Shown: positions 1 through 9,217, counted from the stretch's first letter. The stretch is DNA of 64,000 nt from an uncultured Pseudomonadales bacterium (GCA_943788835.1 CALSRU010000004.1:738300-802299); one strand, 5' to 3'. The notes: generated from the letters alone by a model not told the origin. A program made the numbers and translations.

Positions 1-612
1 TAAAAACAGATCCAGCGCATAGCCATCGCCGTTAACTCCCTCTACTTCGCGATCGAACAAAATATCTTCTGTATAGCTGTAATCCACATAGACATCCCCC
101 ATATAATCTTCATCGGATGTCAATATACTGCCGGCAAGTACACCATCAACTAAACGATCTGCATACAAATAAGATACTGCCAATTTGACTTGAAATGATT
201 GATCAAGCTTATGGGTGTAGGCTAGAGTTGCGCCTCTTGATCGTTGGTGATTTGCCCGTAATAGAATATCGAAAACTCGATTTTTATCGATGCTTGTAGC
301 ATTTTCTACTCCATACCACAGGTCTATGGTATCTGGCGAAAAATCGATGTAATAGTCGTAGCGCTGAAAAAAAGATAGTTCAAAATCGTTTAGGCCAACC
401 CCTACTTCTGCTCTGTTATAGGTGAATGCAATATCGCCCTTTTTGGGAGCTGCTCCTTTTAATTCATCAACTAACTGGGCAACGGGCATCGCCTCACTAA
501 AGGCAAACGAATTTGCACGAAAAAATAATTCCAGCTCGCCATGTTCGTGCGCAAAACTTTGTGAAGCAAGAAAAAGCGCCTGTAGAACTAAGAAATACCT
601 CGCGGATATCAC
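1..612 (-). CDS. Outer-membrane-type exported protein (C-terminus cut by window edge)
   Basis: An open frame runs leftwards off the window without a stop; only about 200 residues are visible. It can begin at a GTG (610-612), because the same frame has a TGA a few codons upstream and no ATG is available. The first residues form a signal peptide (hydrophobic stretch ending in ASQSFA), followed by HEHG. The mature part alternates polar and hydrophobic residues and is rich in Tyr, Phe and Asp, as in beta-barrel proteins. I do not recognise the family. It lies downstream of the lipoprotein gene on the same strand, separated by a terminator hairpin. No clear ribosome binding site is visible, so the start is uncertain. 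Confidence 0.6.
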   Translation of the reverse strand, partial: MISARYFLVLQALFLASQSFAHEHGELELFFRANSFAFSEAMPVAQLVDELKGAAPKKGDIAFTYNRAEVGVGLNDFELSFFQRYDYYIDFSPDTIDLWYGVENATSIDKNRVFDILLRANHQRSRGATLAYTHKLDQSFQVKLAVSYLYADRLVDGVLAGSILTSDEDYMGDVYVDYSYTEDILFDREVEGVNGDGYALDLFL

Positions 613-643
613 AACGAAAGATCCATAACAGAATCACCCTGAT

Positions 644-671
644 AAAAAAAGAGAGGCCTATGGGGCCTCCC
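644..671 (-). terminator. Intrinsic terminator after the large lipoprotein gene
   Basis: Read on the minus strand, GGGAGGCC and GGCCTCTC form an 8-bp stem with one G-U pair and a five-base loop, followed directly by seven U residues. It lies 20 bases after the stop codon of the lipoprotein gene. Confidence 0.75.
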
Positions 672-691
672 TTTTCTAAAAAAATTATTTT

Positions 692-3010
692 CTATAGTGA
701 CTCAAAATCACCATCAGCATAAACAATTACCATACCAATGTCGCGATTTTCAATCGTGGCATATGACGCTCCACCTCGTTCAATATCACCAGAGACTTCG
801 CCATTTTCATCGCTAACTATCTCTAGCCTCACCCCATCTTGATTAACGAGCGCTGCCGTGCAACTTTCTTCTTCAATCGAACAATCAAACTCTGCACTGA
901 GCTGGACACCAGGGTAAGTAATATCAAAAGACGCTGCAATCTCCTCCAAACCAGAGCGTTCGGCAGAAAGCGTAACCGTAGCCGCATCAAGTGTGTTACT
1001 TAGATCTGCGCTAAAAGATAGGGTGAAGCCGACCGCAACAAAGTTCTCTTCAGTTTCATCGGCTGTGGTCACCGTCTCATTTACAAAATCACAGCCAAAA
1101 CTGTCATTGCAATTTATGCTTTCAGTAAACAGGTTTTCAAAGGCTAGGCCGGAGGCATCACCTTGAACCGCTAGTGCAGCAGAAAAACGATCGCCAGACA
1201 TGTTGCTAAACTCACCGCCTAAAGCAAGCGAAATCGTAGAAAGTTCAAAAATTAACTGATTTTCTTCCTCTGAAGAAGATGCATTAGAAGAGACAGTATT
1301 CGAATAGGCTTGCTCGGCCAAATAATCGAGGCCAGCAATACTTGCGTTTAGCATACCTTCAAATGTAACTGGGTTATCCGTTGTTAGCTCTTTCAATTCA
1401 ACATTCAAGCCGAGGGTAATACTGCTAACCGTCAATTCATCTGTTAAATCACTCTCATACGAATCTTCCGATTCAGCTTCTGAAAAAGTTTCGGAGAACG
1501 CGATTGATTCGACAGAGAAACCAGAATCTTCCAAGATCCTAAGCTCTACGACATTATTAGTCAGGCTCCCCTCTACAACGAGTTCAAGAGAGCCATTGAA
1601 TGCGATGGTGTCTTGGCCATTACTGATGTCGCTCTCAGATAAATTGGCGTCAAGCGAGGCACTCAAGCTTATAGCTCCCCAAGCGTCATCGGCAACATCA
1701 ATACTGAGTGCCGTCACTGTTTCAGTTGATGCAATAGCTACAAACAGATCAGAATCTAAAACCGGCGCAGCATCAAATACAAATTCGGTTAGTGTCTCGT
1801 CAAGCTCAAACGCCTCATAGGCCTGTTCAATTGCGAGTATGCTGATAGCCAGATATTCTAAAACTTGAGCGGTGTCTTCACTGCTCGCCAAATTCGACGC
1901 CGAAATTTGATCTGAAAAAGTGGTCGCCAATGCTTCAACAGTAGCTCCAGATACTTCGCTCGAACCGATAGACGTAGCGACATCACGCCACTCTGCAACG
2001 AAGGCTTTTACTTGAGCAAGTTCTGTAGTAAAAGCTGTTTCGCTGGGCGCGCCCTTGTCAAAAGAATCTTGCTCTTCACCTTGGGCATCAAAGACATCAG
2101 CAACCAGTTTCGTGGTAAGAGACGCTAATTCCAGCGAACTGCTCTCATCTAATTCCTCCACACTACTTAGCACTGACTGTGCTGCTGTTAGTATTTCCGT
2201 TAGATCTGTGGTTGCATCATTACTCGCATTACCCGCTAAGCCCTGCTCAACATAATCAGCAGCAAAACTTTCAATCGCCGCTTCAATACTAAGCTCTGGA
2301 TTATCATTCTGCACAGCTTCGATAACAGCAGCGGAAATAGCAGCGTATTCAACCACGTCATCGCTAGCCGCAGAGACTGCAACAGGGTCTGTAACATCAA
2401 TCACTGCAAATTCAGTGAGGTCACCTGTGATGCCAAAGCGATCAGCAACCTGTGAGTTGGCTAGCGCAATTTGAGAAGCTTCCAAATCACTTGATAAAAT
2501 CTCTTGAGCAAGCGCCGCAGCGATGTTGGTTAGTGGCGTAATATTAACCGCAACCGCGCTGCTCGGCGCGCTAGGTATCATAGCTTGCAGAACAAAACTT
2601 GGGTCCGTCAAAGCGTAATCGTCACCGAAGGCAATGGGTCCGCTAGCGCTGTCACCACAACCTGAGGGCAGGTCACACTTCATCATCGCCGATCCATCGG
2701 TTGTAATTTCTAGTACTAGTGGCTCGCCATTGTAGCTATCAGGTACGACAATCGCGTATTCACCATTGACATCAGTGATATCGCTACCCAAAGGATTAGC
2801 CCGCTCGACCAAGCCATTCACTACCGGATAGGCAGTAACCGTGCCGCCGGCAATAATGCCCTTATCAGCAGTGCCCGAAATAGATGTTGTATTGGGTGTA
2901 TCTGCTGTGGAGCTTCCGCCACCGCCACCACCACAGCCGCTAACTACAGCCATTGAAAAAATCAGCGTTGCTGACTTAGCCACCAATACAATTGCACTCT
3001 GTCCGTTCAT
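692..3010 (-). CDS. Large acidic lipoprotein with N-terminal carboxypeptidase-regulatory-like segment
   Basis: The protein has about 770 residues. The N-terminus is a lipoprotein signal with lipobox VVSGC followed by a run of glycines, so it is expected to be lipid-anchored. Residues around 40-110 (ISGTADKGIIAGGTVTAY and DVNGEYAI) resemble the beta-sandwich regulatory or collagen-binding-like domains often found next to the lipobox in such proteins. The remainder is very acidic, rich in Ser, Thr and Ala and poor in Lys, with helical and then beta-like parts. Two ATGs are possible at 3016 and 3010; GGGGA lies nine bases before the second, so 3010 is chosen. A terminator follows. Function unknown; a surface or periplasmic structural or binding role is only a guess. 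Confidence 0.75.
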   Translation of the reverse strand: MNGQSAIVLVAKSATLIFSMAVVSGCGGGGGGSSTADTPNTTSISGTADKGIIAGGTVTAYPVVNGLVERANPLGSDITDVNGEYAIVVPDSYNGEPLVLEITTDGSAMMKCDLPSGCGDSASGPIAFGDDYALTDPSFVLQAMIPSAPSSAVAVNITPLTNIAAALAQEILSSDLEASQIALANSQVADRFGITGDLTEFAVIDVTDPVAVSAASDDVVEYAAISAAVIEAVQNDNPELSIEAAIESFAADYVEQGLAGNASNDATTDLTEILTAAQSVLSSVEELDESSSLELASLTTKLVADVFDAQGEEQDSFDKGAPSETAFTTELAQVKAFVAEWRDVATSIGSSEVSGATVEALATTFSDQISASNLASSEDTAQVLEYLAISILAIEQAYEAFELDETLTEFVFDAAPVLDSDLFVAIASTETVTALSIDVADDAWGAISLSASLDANLSESDISNGQDTIAFNGSLELVVEGSLTNNVVELRILEDSGFSVESIAFSETFSEAESEDSYESDLTDELTVSSITLGLNVELKELTTDNPVTFEGMLNASIAGLDYLAEQAYSNTVSSNASSSEEENQLIFELSTISLALGGEFSNMSGDRFSAALAVQGDASGLAFENLFTESINCNDSFGCDFVNETVTTADETEENFVAVGFTLSFSADLSNTLDAATVTLSAERSGLEEIAASFDITYPGVQLSAEFDCSIEEESCTAALVNQDGVRLEIVSDENGEVSGDIERGGASYATIENRDIGMVIVYADGDFESL

Positions 3011-3289
3011 AATCATCGTTCCCCTTTTGTGAACTCACCCGGCTCCTCGAGCCGCCAAAACATAAGTGTAAAGTGTAGTAGCTTCCGATTATTTGTACAC
3101 ATTCTGACGCCCAAAATAGCCACGCCGCTTGCAAGCGGTATCGGACTTATCAGGCCAGATACTCATCGAACATCGAAAACTTAAGTGACGGGTGTAAATT
3201 TTCGAAAAAAAAGCCAATGCGATACTGAATGCCGAGTCGATTAGAGCGTTTATTTAATTTTTGTTGAAAGGCAGAGCGCCTAACAGGCG

Positions 3290-4270
3290 CTATAGTGTGG
3301 TAATCCACTTCACCATCTCGGTCGCAGCTCGCTCTGTTTGCGATGGCGACAAAATAGCACCTGCAACAACATGCGCATGAGGATCATCACCCTCGCCAAG
3401 CTCGACTTTCACCACTGAAGCATCCCCGCCCCAACGAGCGGCAATCGTGTCGGTCGCAGCTGGGCTTACTACCGTATCGGCATCGGAATACCAAAATAGA
3501 GCGGGCAACCGTACCTGTGTCCAATCTTGCACCCAAACCTCTTCGACCAGTGCAGCAACGGGAAGTACCGCCGTAGATGGGTAAGACGTTGTCCAGAATT
3601 GTTCTTGAAGATCGTTGCGCGGCTCGAACGACCAGGTACGCCCTGCTACCAGTGGCAACCAGTAACGCGCCGCGGGAAAGCTAAGCAGAGGTGCTAACGG
3701 ATCGCCGATAGCAAAATTGGGGGACACAAAGATTACGCCCTTCACTTGACGCATCAACTCGGGCTGCAATGCAGCCAAGGCTACCAAAGTGCCACCTGTG
3801 GATGTGGATATTAAAATGACCTCGTCTCCAACTTGCCTTGCCACGGCCAGCGCTTCAGCCAAGTCAGCCATCCATGCTTGCGCGGTGGCTGTGGCCATAG
3901 CCTCACTAGACCGACCATGCCCGGTAAGCCGCATGTATACTAGGTTGGCACCCAATGCGTCAGCCATCAAGTCGGGCACAGGCCGCAGCTCTTGAGCACT
4001 GGCGGAAAAGCCATGCACATACACCAAAACTTGGGGTGTCTTTACGCCTCGCTCACCAAACCAAACCATACGTTTTTGGTGGCCGGGGCGTATATCGCTA
4101 AAACGCGCCTCGCGTGCAGCAAAATAAGCGTCAACATCACTGCCAAGGACGGATTCGTCAAAAGCAGCTTGCAAATCAACAGGCTCATAAGGTCCAAAAT
4201 GCCACAAGCCCGCAACGGCCATAATGAGCAAGAGTAGTACTCGCGTCAGCCATTTCAAAGCCATTTTCAT
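3290..4270 (-). CDS. Membrane-anchored alpha/beta hydrolase
   Basis: 326 residues with an N-terminal hydrophobic helix (about 8-25) likely to anchor the enzyme facing the periplasm. It has the alpha/beta-hydrolase fold: the oxyanion-side motif VYVHGFSAS (about 83-91), LTGHGRS (115-121), and a nucleophile elbow STSTGG with Ser157, where the usual first Gly of GxSxG is replaced by Ser. Asp265 in YSDADTVVSP and a His near 298-300 (DDPHAH) complete a plausible triad. Residues GHGRS suggest a lysophospholipase or monoacylglycerol-lipase-like carboxylesterase, but the substrate cannot be read from sequence. It stands alone between unrelated genes. Confidence 0.85.
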   Translation of the reverse strand: MKMALKWLTRVLLLLIMAVAGLWHFGPYEPVDLQAAFDESVLGSDVDAYFAAREARFSDIRPGHQKRMVWFGERGVKTPQVLVYVHGFSASAQELRPVPDLMADALGANLVYMRLTGHGRSSEAMATATAQAWMADLAEALAVARQVGDEVILISTSTGGTLVALAALQPELMRQVKGVIFVSPNFAIGDPLAPLLSFPAARYWLPLVAGRTWSFEPRNDLQEQFWTTSYPSTAVLPVAALVEEVWVQDWTQVRLPALFWYSDADTVVSPAATDTIAARWGGDASVVKVELGEGDDPHAHVVAGAILSPSQTERAATEMVKWITTL

Positions 4271-4320
4271 TCAAAAAAATCAATCACTGGAACAAATCTC
4301 AAAATAGGCCTGTGCGCTTA

Positions 4321-4707
4321 TCACGAGGCATCGGCTTCGGCATAAAGTGATTTTCGCTCATCCCTAGCAATCGTTTCTTGCTTTAAAATATTGCCTGCGT
4401 CGATCTCACTAATCGGCTCCTTAGAATGCCTAATCAGATTACCATCTGCAACCAATGAAAGGTAGCGTGAACAGCATACCCGCAAGAATGATGTGAAACT
4501 GCCAATATCATGGCCCTCCTCAATCGATTCAATGTAAAGCTTCCTAATAAGGCCGGTTACCGATAGACCATCTCGAAATGCAATTTCATCAAGCGTTTCC
4601 CAGTAAAATTTTTCTAAACGAACGGACGTCACCACATTATTAATTCGTACGGATTTGGATCTTGATTGCCATAATTTTTTATCGGCTTTAATAAAAAGTT
4701 CACACAT
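4321..4707 (-). CDS. Ribbon-helix-helix domain protein
   Basis: The frame is open for 183 residues, but the conserved part begins after an internal ATG at 4707, which has GAGA seven bases upstream, so a product of about 128 residues is more likely. Residues 19-60 of this form (VRINNVVTSVRLEKFYW, then DEIAFRDGLSVTGLI) match the RHH_4-type ribbon-helix-helix domain. Members of that family are small presumed DNA-binding proteins. The C-terminal half has no recognisable domain. It is not paired with a toxin gene, so it is more likely a stand-alone regulator than an antitoxin. Confidence 0.65.
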   Translation of the reverse strand: MCELFIKADKKLWQSRSKSVRINNVVTSVRLEKFYWETLDEIAFRDGLSVTGLIRKLYIESIEEGHDIGSFTSFLRVCCSRYLSLVADGNLIRHSKEPISEIDAGNILKQETIARDERKSLYAEADAS

Positions 4708-5030
4708 AATTATTTTCTCGACACTACGTTGATCATCACTACGACATACCCGCAAGTACATTAACTCAACCGCGAATTCGTACACATCAAAACCACACCA
4801 GCTCCATACGCTTGCAGCAGGCACTTTTCCGCCACTACCCTCCTTAGGATACATTGTAGCATCTACCAGCATAAAGTTAGGCGGTATCGCTTATAACGGC
4901 CAATGGCTCGCACTAAATAAGAGCCATTCCGAATCTAAGTCAGCAGAAGTAGAACCCGCGCACGACTCATATTGACATAAGGCAATATGGTCAATGGTAG
5001 GCAGCTTTAAATAATACGCTGGATCGGCTG

Positions 5031-5047
5031 GAACGACATAGACATGA
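5031..5047 (+). repeat. 17-bp direct repeat, copy 1
   Basis: GAACGACATAGACATGA occurs here and again, unchanged, at 7199-7215. The two copies lie on either side of the GGDEF-EAL gene in the same orientation. Confidence 0.7.
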
Positions 5048-5094
5048 CATTAATCCAGCTAAGAGCCTAATAGCTCCGTAATCACCACAGACAC

Positions 5095-6822
5095 TTAGGC
5101 AAACTTATTAGCGGCACCAATCTCTTGCTTAGGCTGAAGTAAATAGTTCTCTAACCAAGGTGTAGTCTGGCTACAATGCATCGGTTTCGACAATATATAA
5201 CCTTGAATAAAGTCACACTCGAATTGCCTCAACGTATCCAAAGAATTAATGTCCTCTACGCCCTCTGCAACGACACATCGGTCAAGATTATGGCCAAGCT
5301 TAACCATAGATTTAACTATAGATCGATCTTCCGCATTCACCGCCATAGTCGCCACAAACGAGCGGTCAATTTTGATGACGTTAGCAGGAAACTCTTGCAA
5401 TAAAGATAAAGAAGAAAAGCCCGTACCAAAATCATCCAACGCAACATTCGCCCCGAGATTGCGAATCGCTGCAGCCACTTCAATCGCCCGAGAAAGATCA
5501 AACATAATTGCAGTTTCTGTCACTTCAAAACATAAACTTTCAGGGGATATAGCGTACTCCTCAACGCAATCATTTATATAGGCGGCAAGGCTTGCATCAT
5601 GAAGGTCCACTGCTGACAAATTAATGTTCATGCGAAGGTCTAGACCAGAATCCGACAATAAACTCAACTTTTTAACTGCATTCTTAATCACCCACCGACT
5701 CAAACTGCCAATAAAACGCGTCTGTTCAATTTGCGCTATGAATTCGTCAGGCAGTATAAAACTGCCGTCAGGCTGCCGCCATCTAATGAGCGCTTCAAAG
5801 CCATGAACAGAGAGATCGGCGGCAGCGAATACAGGCTGATAGTGCAGCTCAAATTCCTCAGCCAAAAGTGCTTCTTTTACTCGAGCAAGCAGCTTGAGCC
5901 GTTTTTCAGAAAGATAATCCTTAGACTCGTCATAAACCATGTAACGCTGCTTTTTAGCTTTTGCCAAATACATCGCCACATCTGCATGCTTCATCAACGA
6001 CCCTTTATCAACACCATCACGCGGATGTAACGCTATTCCAATGCTGGAATCCACTGCTAATACATAATCATCAATTGAAAACGGCTGCTCAACAGTATCA
6101 GCAAGCTCTTCTGCGCTTGCGATTGCTTCGGCCTCATCTGTCACAGGCAATATTAAGGCGAACTCGTCACCACCAAGTCGCGAAACAATATTATTAGGTG
6201 TTGATAGGTTTTTTATTCGCCCGCCTAACTCGGCCAATAACTCATCACCAACTGAATGCCCTAACGTGTCGTTAATTTCCTTAAATCGGTCAAGGTCTAA
6301 AATTAAAACAGCAAAATTTTTTTTCTTAGAATTTTCATCGCACAGCAAATCATTAATATATTCCATAAAATGCATGCGGTTCGGCAAGCTTGTTAGTGCA
6401 TCATGCCGCGCCTCATAGAACTGCCGCTCACTCTCTTTAATTGCGCGACATATTGATTTAAAGCTTAGTTGAATAACAACCACTACAAAAATCCCGCCTC
6501 CGCAAAGGATGGCTGCCACACCAAGACCTAACAGCGAGCCGGGAGTGGAAAAAGCGACATAGAGAACAGAAAGGTAACCTAAAACAAACGCAACCATAAG
6601 CATCAGCAGTGCGCTCCACCCACGACCCCGTTCAACCTGGTAAGTAAGGTAAGCAGGCCTAAGCGCTGCGACAATACTAACGAGCCCGGTAAGAACCAAT
6701 ATTATAGAAATAACTTTTAACATATACATTTCGTTCGTTGGCAAGTGGCTGAGCTGCGAATCTAGCTGCGCACTATGAATAAAAAATAATGCCAACCACC
6801 ATAAAAAGATACTGCAAGACAT
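5095..6822 (-). CDS. Membrane-bound GGDEF-EAL protein (cyclic-di-GMP turnover)
   Basis: 575 residues. The N-terminal 130 residues contain about four hydrophobic helices. A GGDEF domain follows (about 135-295) with intact RLGGDEFALI near residue 215, then an EAL domain (about 310-560) with EALIRWR and DFGTGFSSL. Both signature motifs look complete, so the protein could both make and degrade cyclic di-GMP; in such hybrids often only one activity dominates. There is no RxxD inhibitory site five residues before GGDEF. No separate sensory domain is seen beyond the membrane part. It is transcribed alone and its upstream region is an unusual repeat-rich block. Cyclic di-GMP commonly controls matrix and motility, but no target gene is adjacent. 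Confidence 0.9.
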   Translation of the reverse strand: MSCSIFLWWLALFFIHSAQLDSQLSHLPTNEMYMLKVISIILVLTGLVSIVAALRPAYLTYQVERGRGWSALLMLMVAFVLGYLSVLYVAFSTPGSLLGLGVAAILCGGGIFVVVVIQLSFKSICRAIKESERQFYEARHDALTSLPNRMHFMEYINDLLCDENSKKKNFAVLILDLDRFKEINDTLGHSVGDELLAELGGRIKNLSTPNNIVSRLGGDEFALILPVTDEAEAIASAEELADTVEQPFSIDDYVLAVDSSIGIALHPRDGVDKGSLMKHADVAMYLAKAKKQRYMVYDESKDYLSEKRLKLLARVKEALLAEEFELHYQPVFAAADLSVHGFEALIRWRQPDGSFILPDEFIAQIEQTRFIGSLSRWVIKNAVKKLSLLSDSGLDLRMNINLSAVDLHDASLAAYINDCVEEYAISPESLCFEVTETAIMFDLSRAIEVAAAIRNLGANVALDDFGTGFSSLSLLQEFPANVIKIDRSFVATMAVNAEDRSIVKSMVKLGHNLDRCVVAEGVEDINSLDTLRQFECDFIQGYILSKPMHCSQTTPWLENYLLQPKQEIGAANKFA

Positions 6823-7138
6823 TCTTTAACGCACCAGCCTGAGTAGCCTCATAGCACTCTAAGTAGCTTATAAAAGCAGTAGCACTTAAAGAGCAAAGCG
6901 CAGATCAGCATCGCTGCTAATTACTGTTCAAAAATAAACGAGACTAGTGAAATACTGTACCGAATGCAAGCGCCAGCCAAACTCCCATTGTATTAGTTAA
7001 ATAATCTATATGAGTAGCAACCCGTTACTACATTTGGGAACACCATAGTTTCAAAATTATCATTTAGCTCGGCGCACCTACGTAGTTTTACTTAGGTTAT
7101 TTTACCTAACCAAAAAAACAATGCATCGGCAAATTTGT

Positions 7139-7175
7139 CGCCTGTCAAACCCAATCTGGCACAGGCGGTTTTTTT
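7139..7175 (+). terminator. Orphan intrinsic terminator
   Basis: CGCCTGT (7139-7145) pairs with ACAGGCG (7161-7167) and is followed by G and seven T residues. No plus-strand coding region ends nearby, so it may end a small untranslated RNA. Confidence 0.6.
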
Positions 7176-7198
7176 AAATAGCAGCCTGCGAGCAAATT

Positions 7199-7215
7199 GA
7201 ACGACATAGACATGA
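7199..7215 (+). repeat. 17-bp direct repeat, copy 2
   Basis: Identical to 5031-5047. See the first copy for context. Confidence 0.7.
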
Positions 7216-7570
7216 ATAATTCACACCGATGTAGTAGCGGGTTACTACCCGCCCGGATGATCTAACGGTTATTGTTATGGCTGGTGGATTCAATACCTGC
7301 GAGACATTTTAAATGTGCAGGAAATGTATTTAAAGTCACATTCATTTTCGAACGTAATAATTAACATGCTTGTCAACCTTTGAAAATTCAAGATTTCATC
7401 ACACAGAGTCACTTTTATCTCAATAAGCTCTGTAATTAACATTTAAAAATAGACAGTAGGAGACAACACGAAGCTCTTTCTATTTTTATTTAACTGTGCC
7501 TCCCCTGGCACGCAACCCCGATCCGTGATTTCTAATAGCGGATTGTAAAACATTACTTGGAGTAATTATT

Positions 7571-8037
7571 ATGTTGAAAAAAACTTTTGCGATTTTAGCA
7601 TGCACGCTACCACTGACTGCTAATGCAGCGAGTCGTCGCACCGAAGGATTACAATCGAATTCGCAATTTGGCTGCAAACTATAACAATAGCTACGTTTAC
7701 AGTAGGATCCGGGCGAGTATAGCTCCGCTATGCAACAATGTCTCGAGCCGCTACCACTTGGAATAAGTTGCAATCTTCTGCAGACAGCGCTCCCTTGATA
7801 GTTTTGCACTAGTGGATCTTCTTTGCCGCCGGAACCTCATATGAGCATACCGTACTCGGACCGGGACTCTTTCTACGTACTCGTTTTCACATTCAGAAAC
7901 TCCGTAAATTTCAGCGTAACCCAGCCGGGCATCAATTATCGTAGAACGTCATATCGCAAGTGCCGGTTCCAGCAGCTGCATGGCTATTCGGCTCAGCCTT
8001 AGCAGGACTGTTAGTGATGCGCCGCAAAATCTCTTAA
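7571..8037 (+). pseudogene. Decayed PEP-CTERM exported protein gene
   Basis: The beginning is intact: GGAG lies eight bases before an ATG, followed by a signal peptide reading MLKKTFAILACTLPLTANAA. The frame then stops after 37 codons. Coding-like stretches continue in other frames (for example DYNRIRNLAANYNNSYVYS), and the last 25 codons, 7960-8034, read VPVPAAAWLFGSALAGL then LVMRRK and a stop, which is a PEP-CTERM sorting tail with its membrane helix and basic end. The gene therefore kept both export signals but suffered at least two frameshifts and several stops between them. The intact neighbour on the opposite strand has an almost identical tail. Confidence 0.7.
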
Positions 8038-8056
8038 CAGCGCATTGAGCTCCAAT

Positions 8057-8083
8057 AGCGGCTCCTTCGGGGGCCGTTGTTGT
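8057..8083 (+). terminator. Terminator after the decayed PEP-CTERM gene
   Basis: AGCGGCTCC and GGGGCCGTT form a 9-bp stem with G-U pairs around a TTCG tetraloop, followed by GTTGTTT. It begins 20 bases after the stop codon of the pseudogene. Confidence 0.6.
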
Positions 8084-8134
8084 TTATAGCCCCCACACTA
8101 GCTTCTCAACAATGGCATTTATCTTTCATTAACA

Positions 8135-8932
8135 TCAATTACTCTTGTTCTTTTTTCTAACCACTAACAATGCTGCTACGGCTGAGCCGAATAGCCAGGC
8201 TGTGGTGGGAATGGGGACTTGTGAGACTGTTATATTATCTAAGTATCCCCATGCGCCATGAATGAATTCCCAATCGTTGTGAGGGCTGATATTTGCCTCA
8301 TAAATCCAGAATGTCGCAGCGTATTCTGGATTCGTTGTATCCAGCTCGAAGGGTGGTAAAGCTTGGTAGCTAGTATCCGTAAACAGATCTCCGCCAACAG
8401 AGCTAAATTCAATCGCAAAAAAAGAGCACATACGATCGGCACCGTCTTGCTCACATTGACCTTGCCAGCTATCTAGCCACCAAGAGTCAATCGGCGAACC
8501 TGGCTCAACCGAGGTATTGAAAACATTACTGTAAGCTCCACAACCCCATAGAGGATCGAAGAGCACCCAAGTGCTGCAGTCCCGATCGTCAGATATGAGT
8601 AAAGCGGGCCCGGCGCCCCCAAACATTTCCATTGCCGTATTGTCATTATTACTAATTGACGAAGTATTTCCGGGGCTGCCATTCGGTCCATAGTTTGATG
8701 CATACCAAACTCCACCATCGTCTCGGATGGAGAGTGGCTGCGCATCATCACTAACCCTAAAAAATCCTGAATACTGCGAGCCTCTAACGTTTCCAGAATA
8801 AAGGCCGCCACCGGTGTCCACTACAACCTCTTCTAAAGCACCCGACCAACTAATCGTCGTTATTGCACCAAACGAATTTAAACTCACAGAAAAAAACAGA
8901 CACGCAACTAAGCGCGATAAAGCGGAGATCAT
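8135..8932 (-). CDS. PEP-CTERM sorting domain protein
   Basis: 265 residues. A signal peptide ends near SFGA at residue 23. The mature part is beta-rich with many Gly, Ser, Asp and aromatic residues and five Cys, and has no domain I recognise. The C-terminus reads VPIPTTAWLFGSAVAAL followed by LVVRKKNK, the tripartite PEP-CTERM sorting signal (Pro-rich motif, helix, basic tail). In this system exosortase cleaves and transfers the protein at the cell envelope, usually in bacteria that make an extracellular polysaccharide matrix; the exosortase gene itself is not in the window. GGAG lies eight bases before the ATG. The adjacent opposite-strand gene is a decayed member of the same sorting class. 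Confidence 0.85.
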   Translation of the reverse strand: MISALSRLVACLFFSVSLNSFGAITTISWSGALEEVVVDTGGGLYSGNVRGSQYSGFFRVSDDAQPLSIRDDGGVWYASNYGPNGSPGNTSSISNNDNTAMEMFGGAGPALLISDDRDCSTWVLFDPLWGCGAYSNVFNTSVEPGSPIDSWWLDSWQGQCEQDGADRMCSFFAIEFSSVGGDLFTDTSYQALPPFELDTTNPEYAATFWIYEANISPHNDWEFIHGAWGYLDNITVSQVPIPTTAWLFGSAVAALLVVRKKNKSN

Positions 8933-9200
8933 TTGGCGTACTCCAGGTCTTGTTGATTTTTATGCGCGTTCCATCGAACCACTACTAACTGCCAGGGGAG
9001 GCAGTGCCTTAGGTTAACAACCCGAGCTGTAGCCGGTCAATAAACAAACAATAAAGCGTGCAATTAAAATTGCGCGCAGCAGAAGGTAGGCGCACAGAAT
9101 TAGCGTGAAATGTAAAATCTACTGACGGTCTATATGACGGTCTCTGCCGTCAGGCATTATTATTATTTACATTAAAATACAATGACTTATATATTAAATA

Positions 9201-9217
9201 TGGTGGTGAGACAGGGA
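9201..9217 (-). repeat. Partial duplicate of the tRNA-Ser 3' end
   Basis: Seventeen bases match the CCA, acceptor and T-arm part of the tRNA-Ser gene (9370-9386) at 16 positions, 169 bases downstream of it in the same orientation. Duplicated tRNA 3' ends are typical of att sites left by integrative elements. Confidence 0.55.

Larger units (their letters stand above)
7014..7248. repeat. Inverted pair of 18-bp elements GTAGYAACCCGYTACTAC
   Basis: Bases 7014-7031 match the reverse complement of 7231-7248 at 16 of 18 positions. Each element is itself an imperfect palindrome, for example GTAGTA-N6-TACTAC in the right copy. The pair brackets 199 bases holding a further palindrome and a terminator hairpin. 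This could be a pair of operator sites, a long-stem RNA, or the ends of a small mobile element. Confidence 0.55.
6823..7570. other. Repeat-rich intergenic region upstream of GGDEF-EAL gene
   Basis: About 750 bases with no convincing reading frame. It contains an inverted pair of 18-bp elements (7014-7031 and 7231-7248), the palindrome TTAGGT-N6-ACCTAA (7092-7109), a plus-strand terminator hairpin at 7139-7175 with no gene in front of it, and the second copy of the 17-bp direct repeat at 7199-7215. The last 200 bases are A+T-rich and lead into the ribosome binding site of the decayed PEP-CTERM gene. Confidence 0.6.

Noticed and set aside
4708-4872. N-terminal extension of the ribbon-helix-helix protein
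   Set aside because: The added 55 residues have no similarity to the family, while an internal ATG has a suitable ribosome binding site.
7486-7809. 107-residue minus-strand frame
   Set aside because: It runs opposite to the decayed PEP-CTERM gene, has no ribosome binding site or recognisable domain, and is rich in residues expected from reading a gene backwards.
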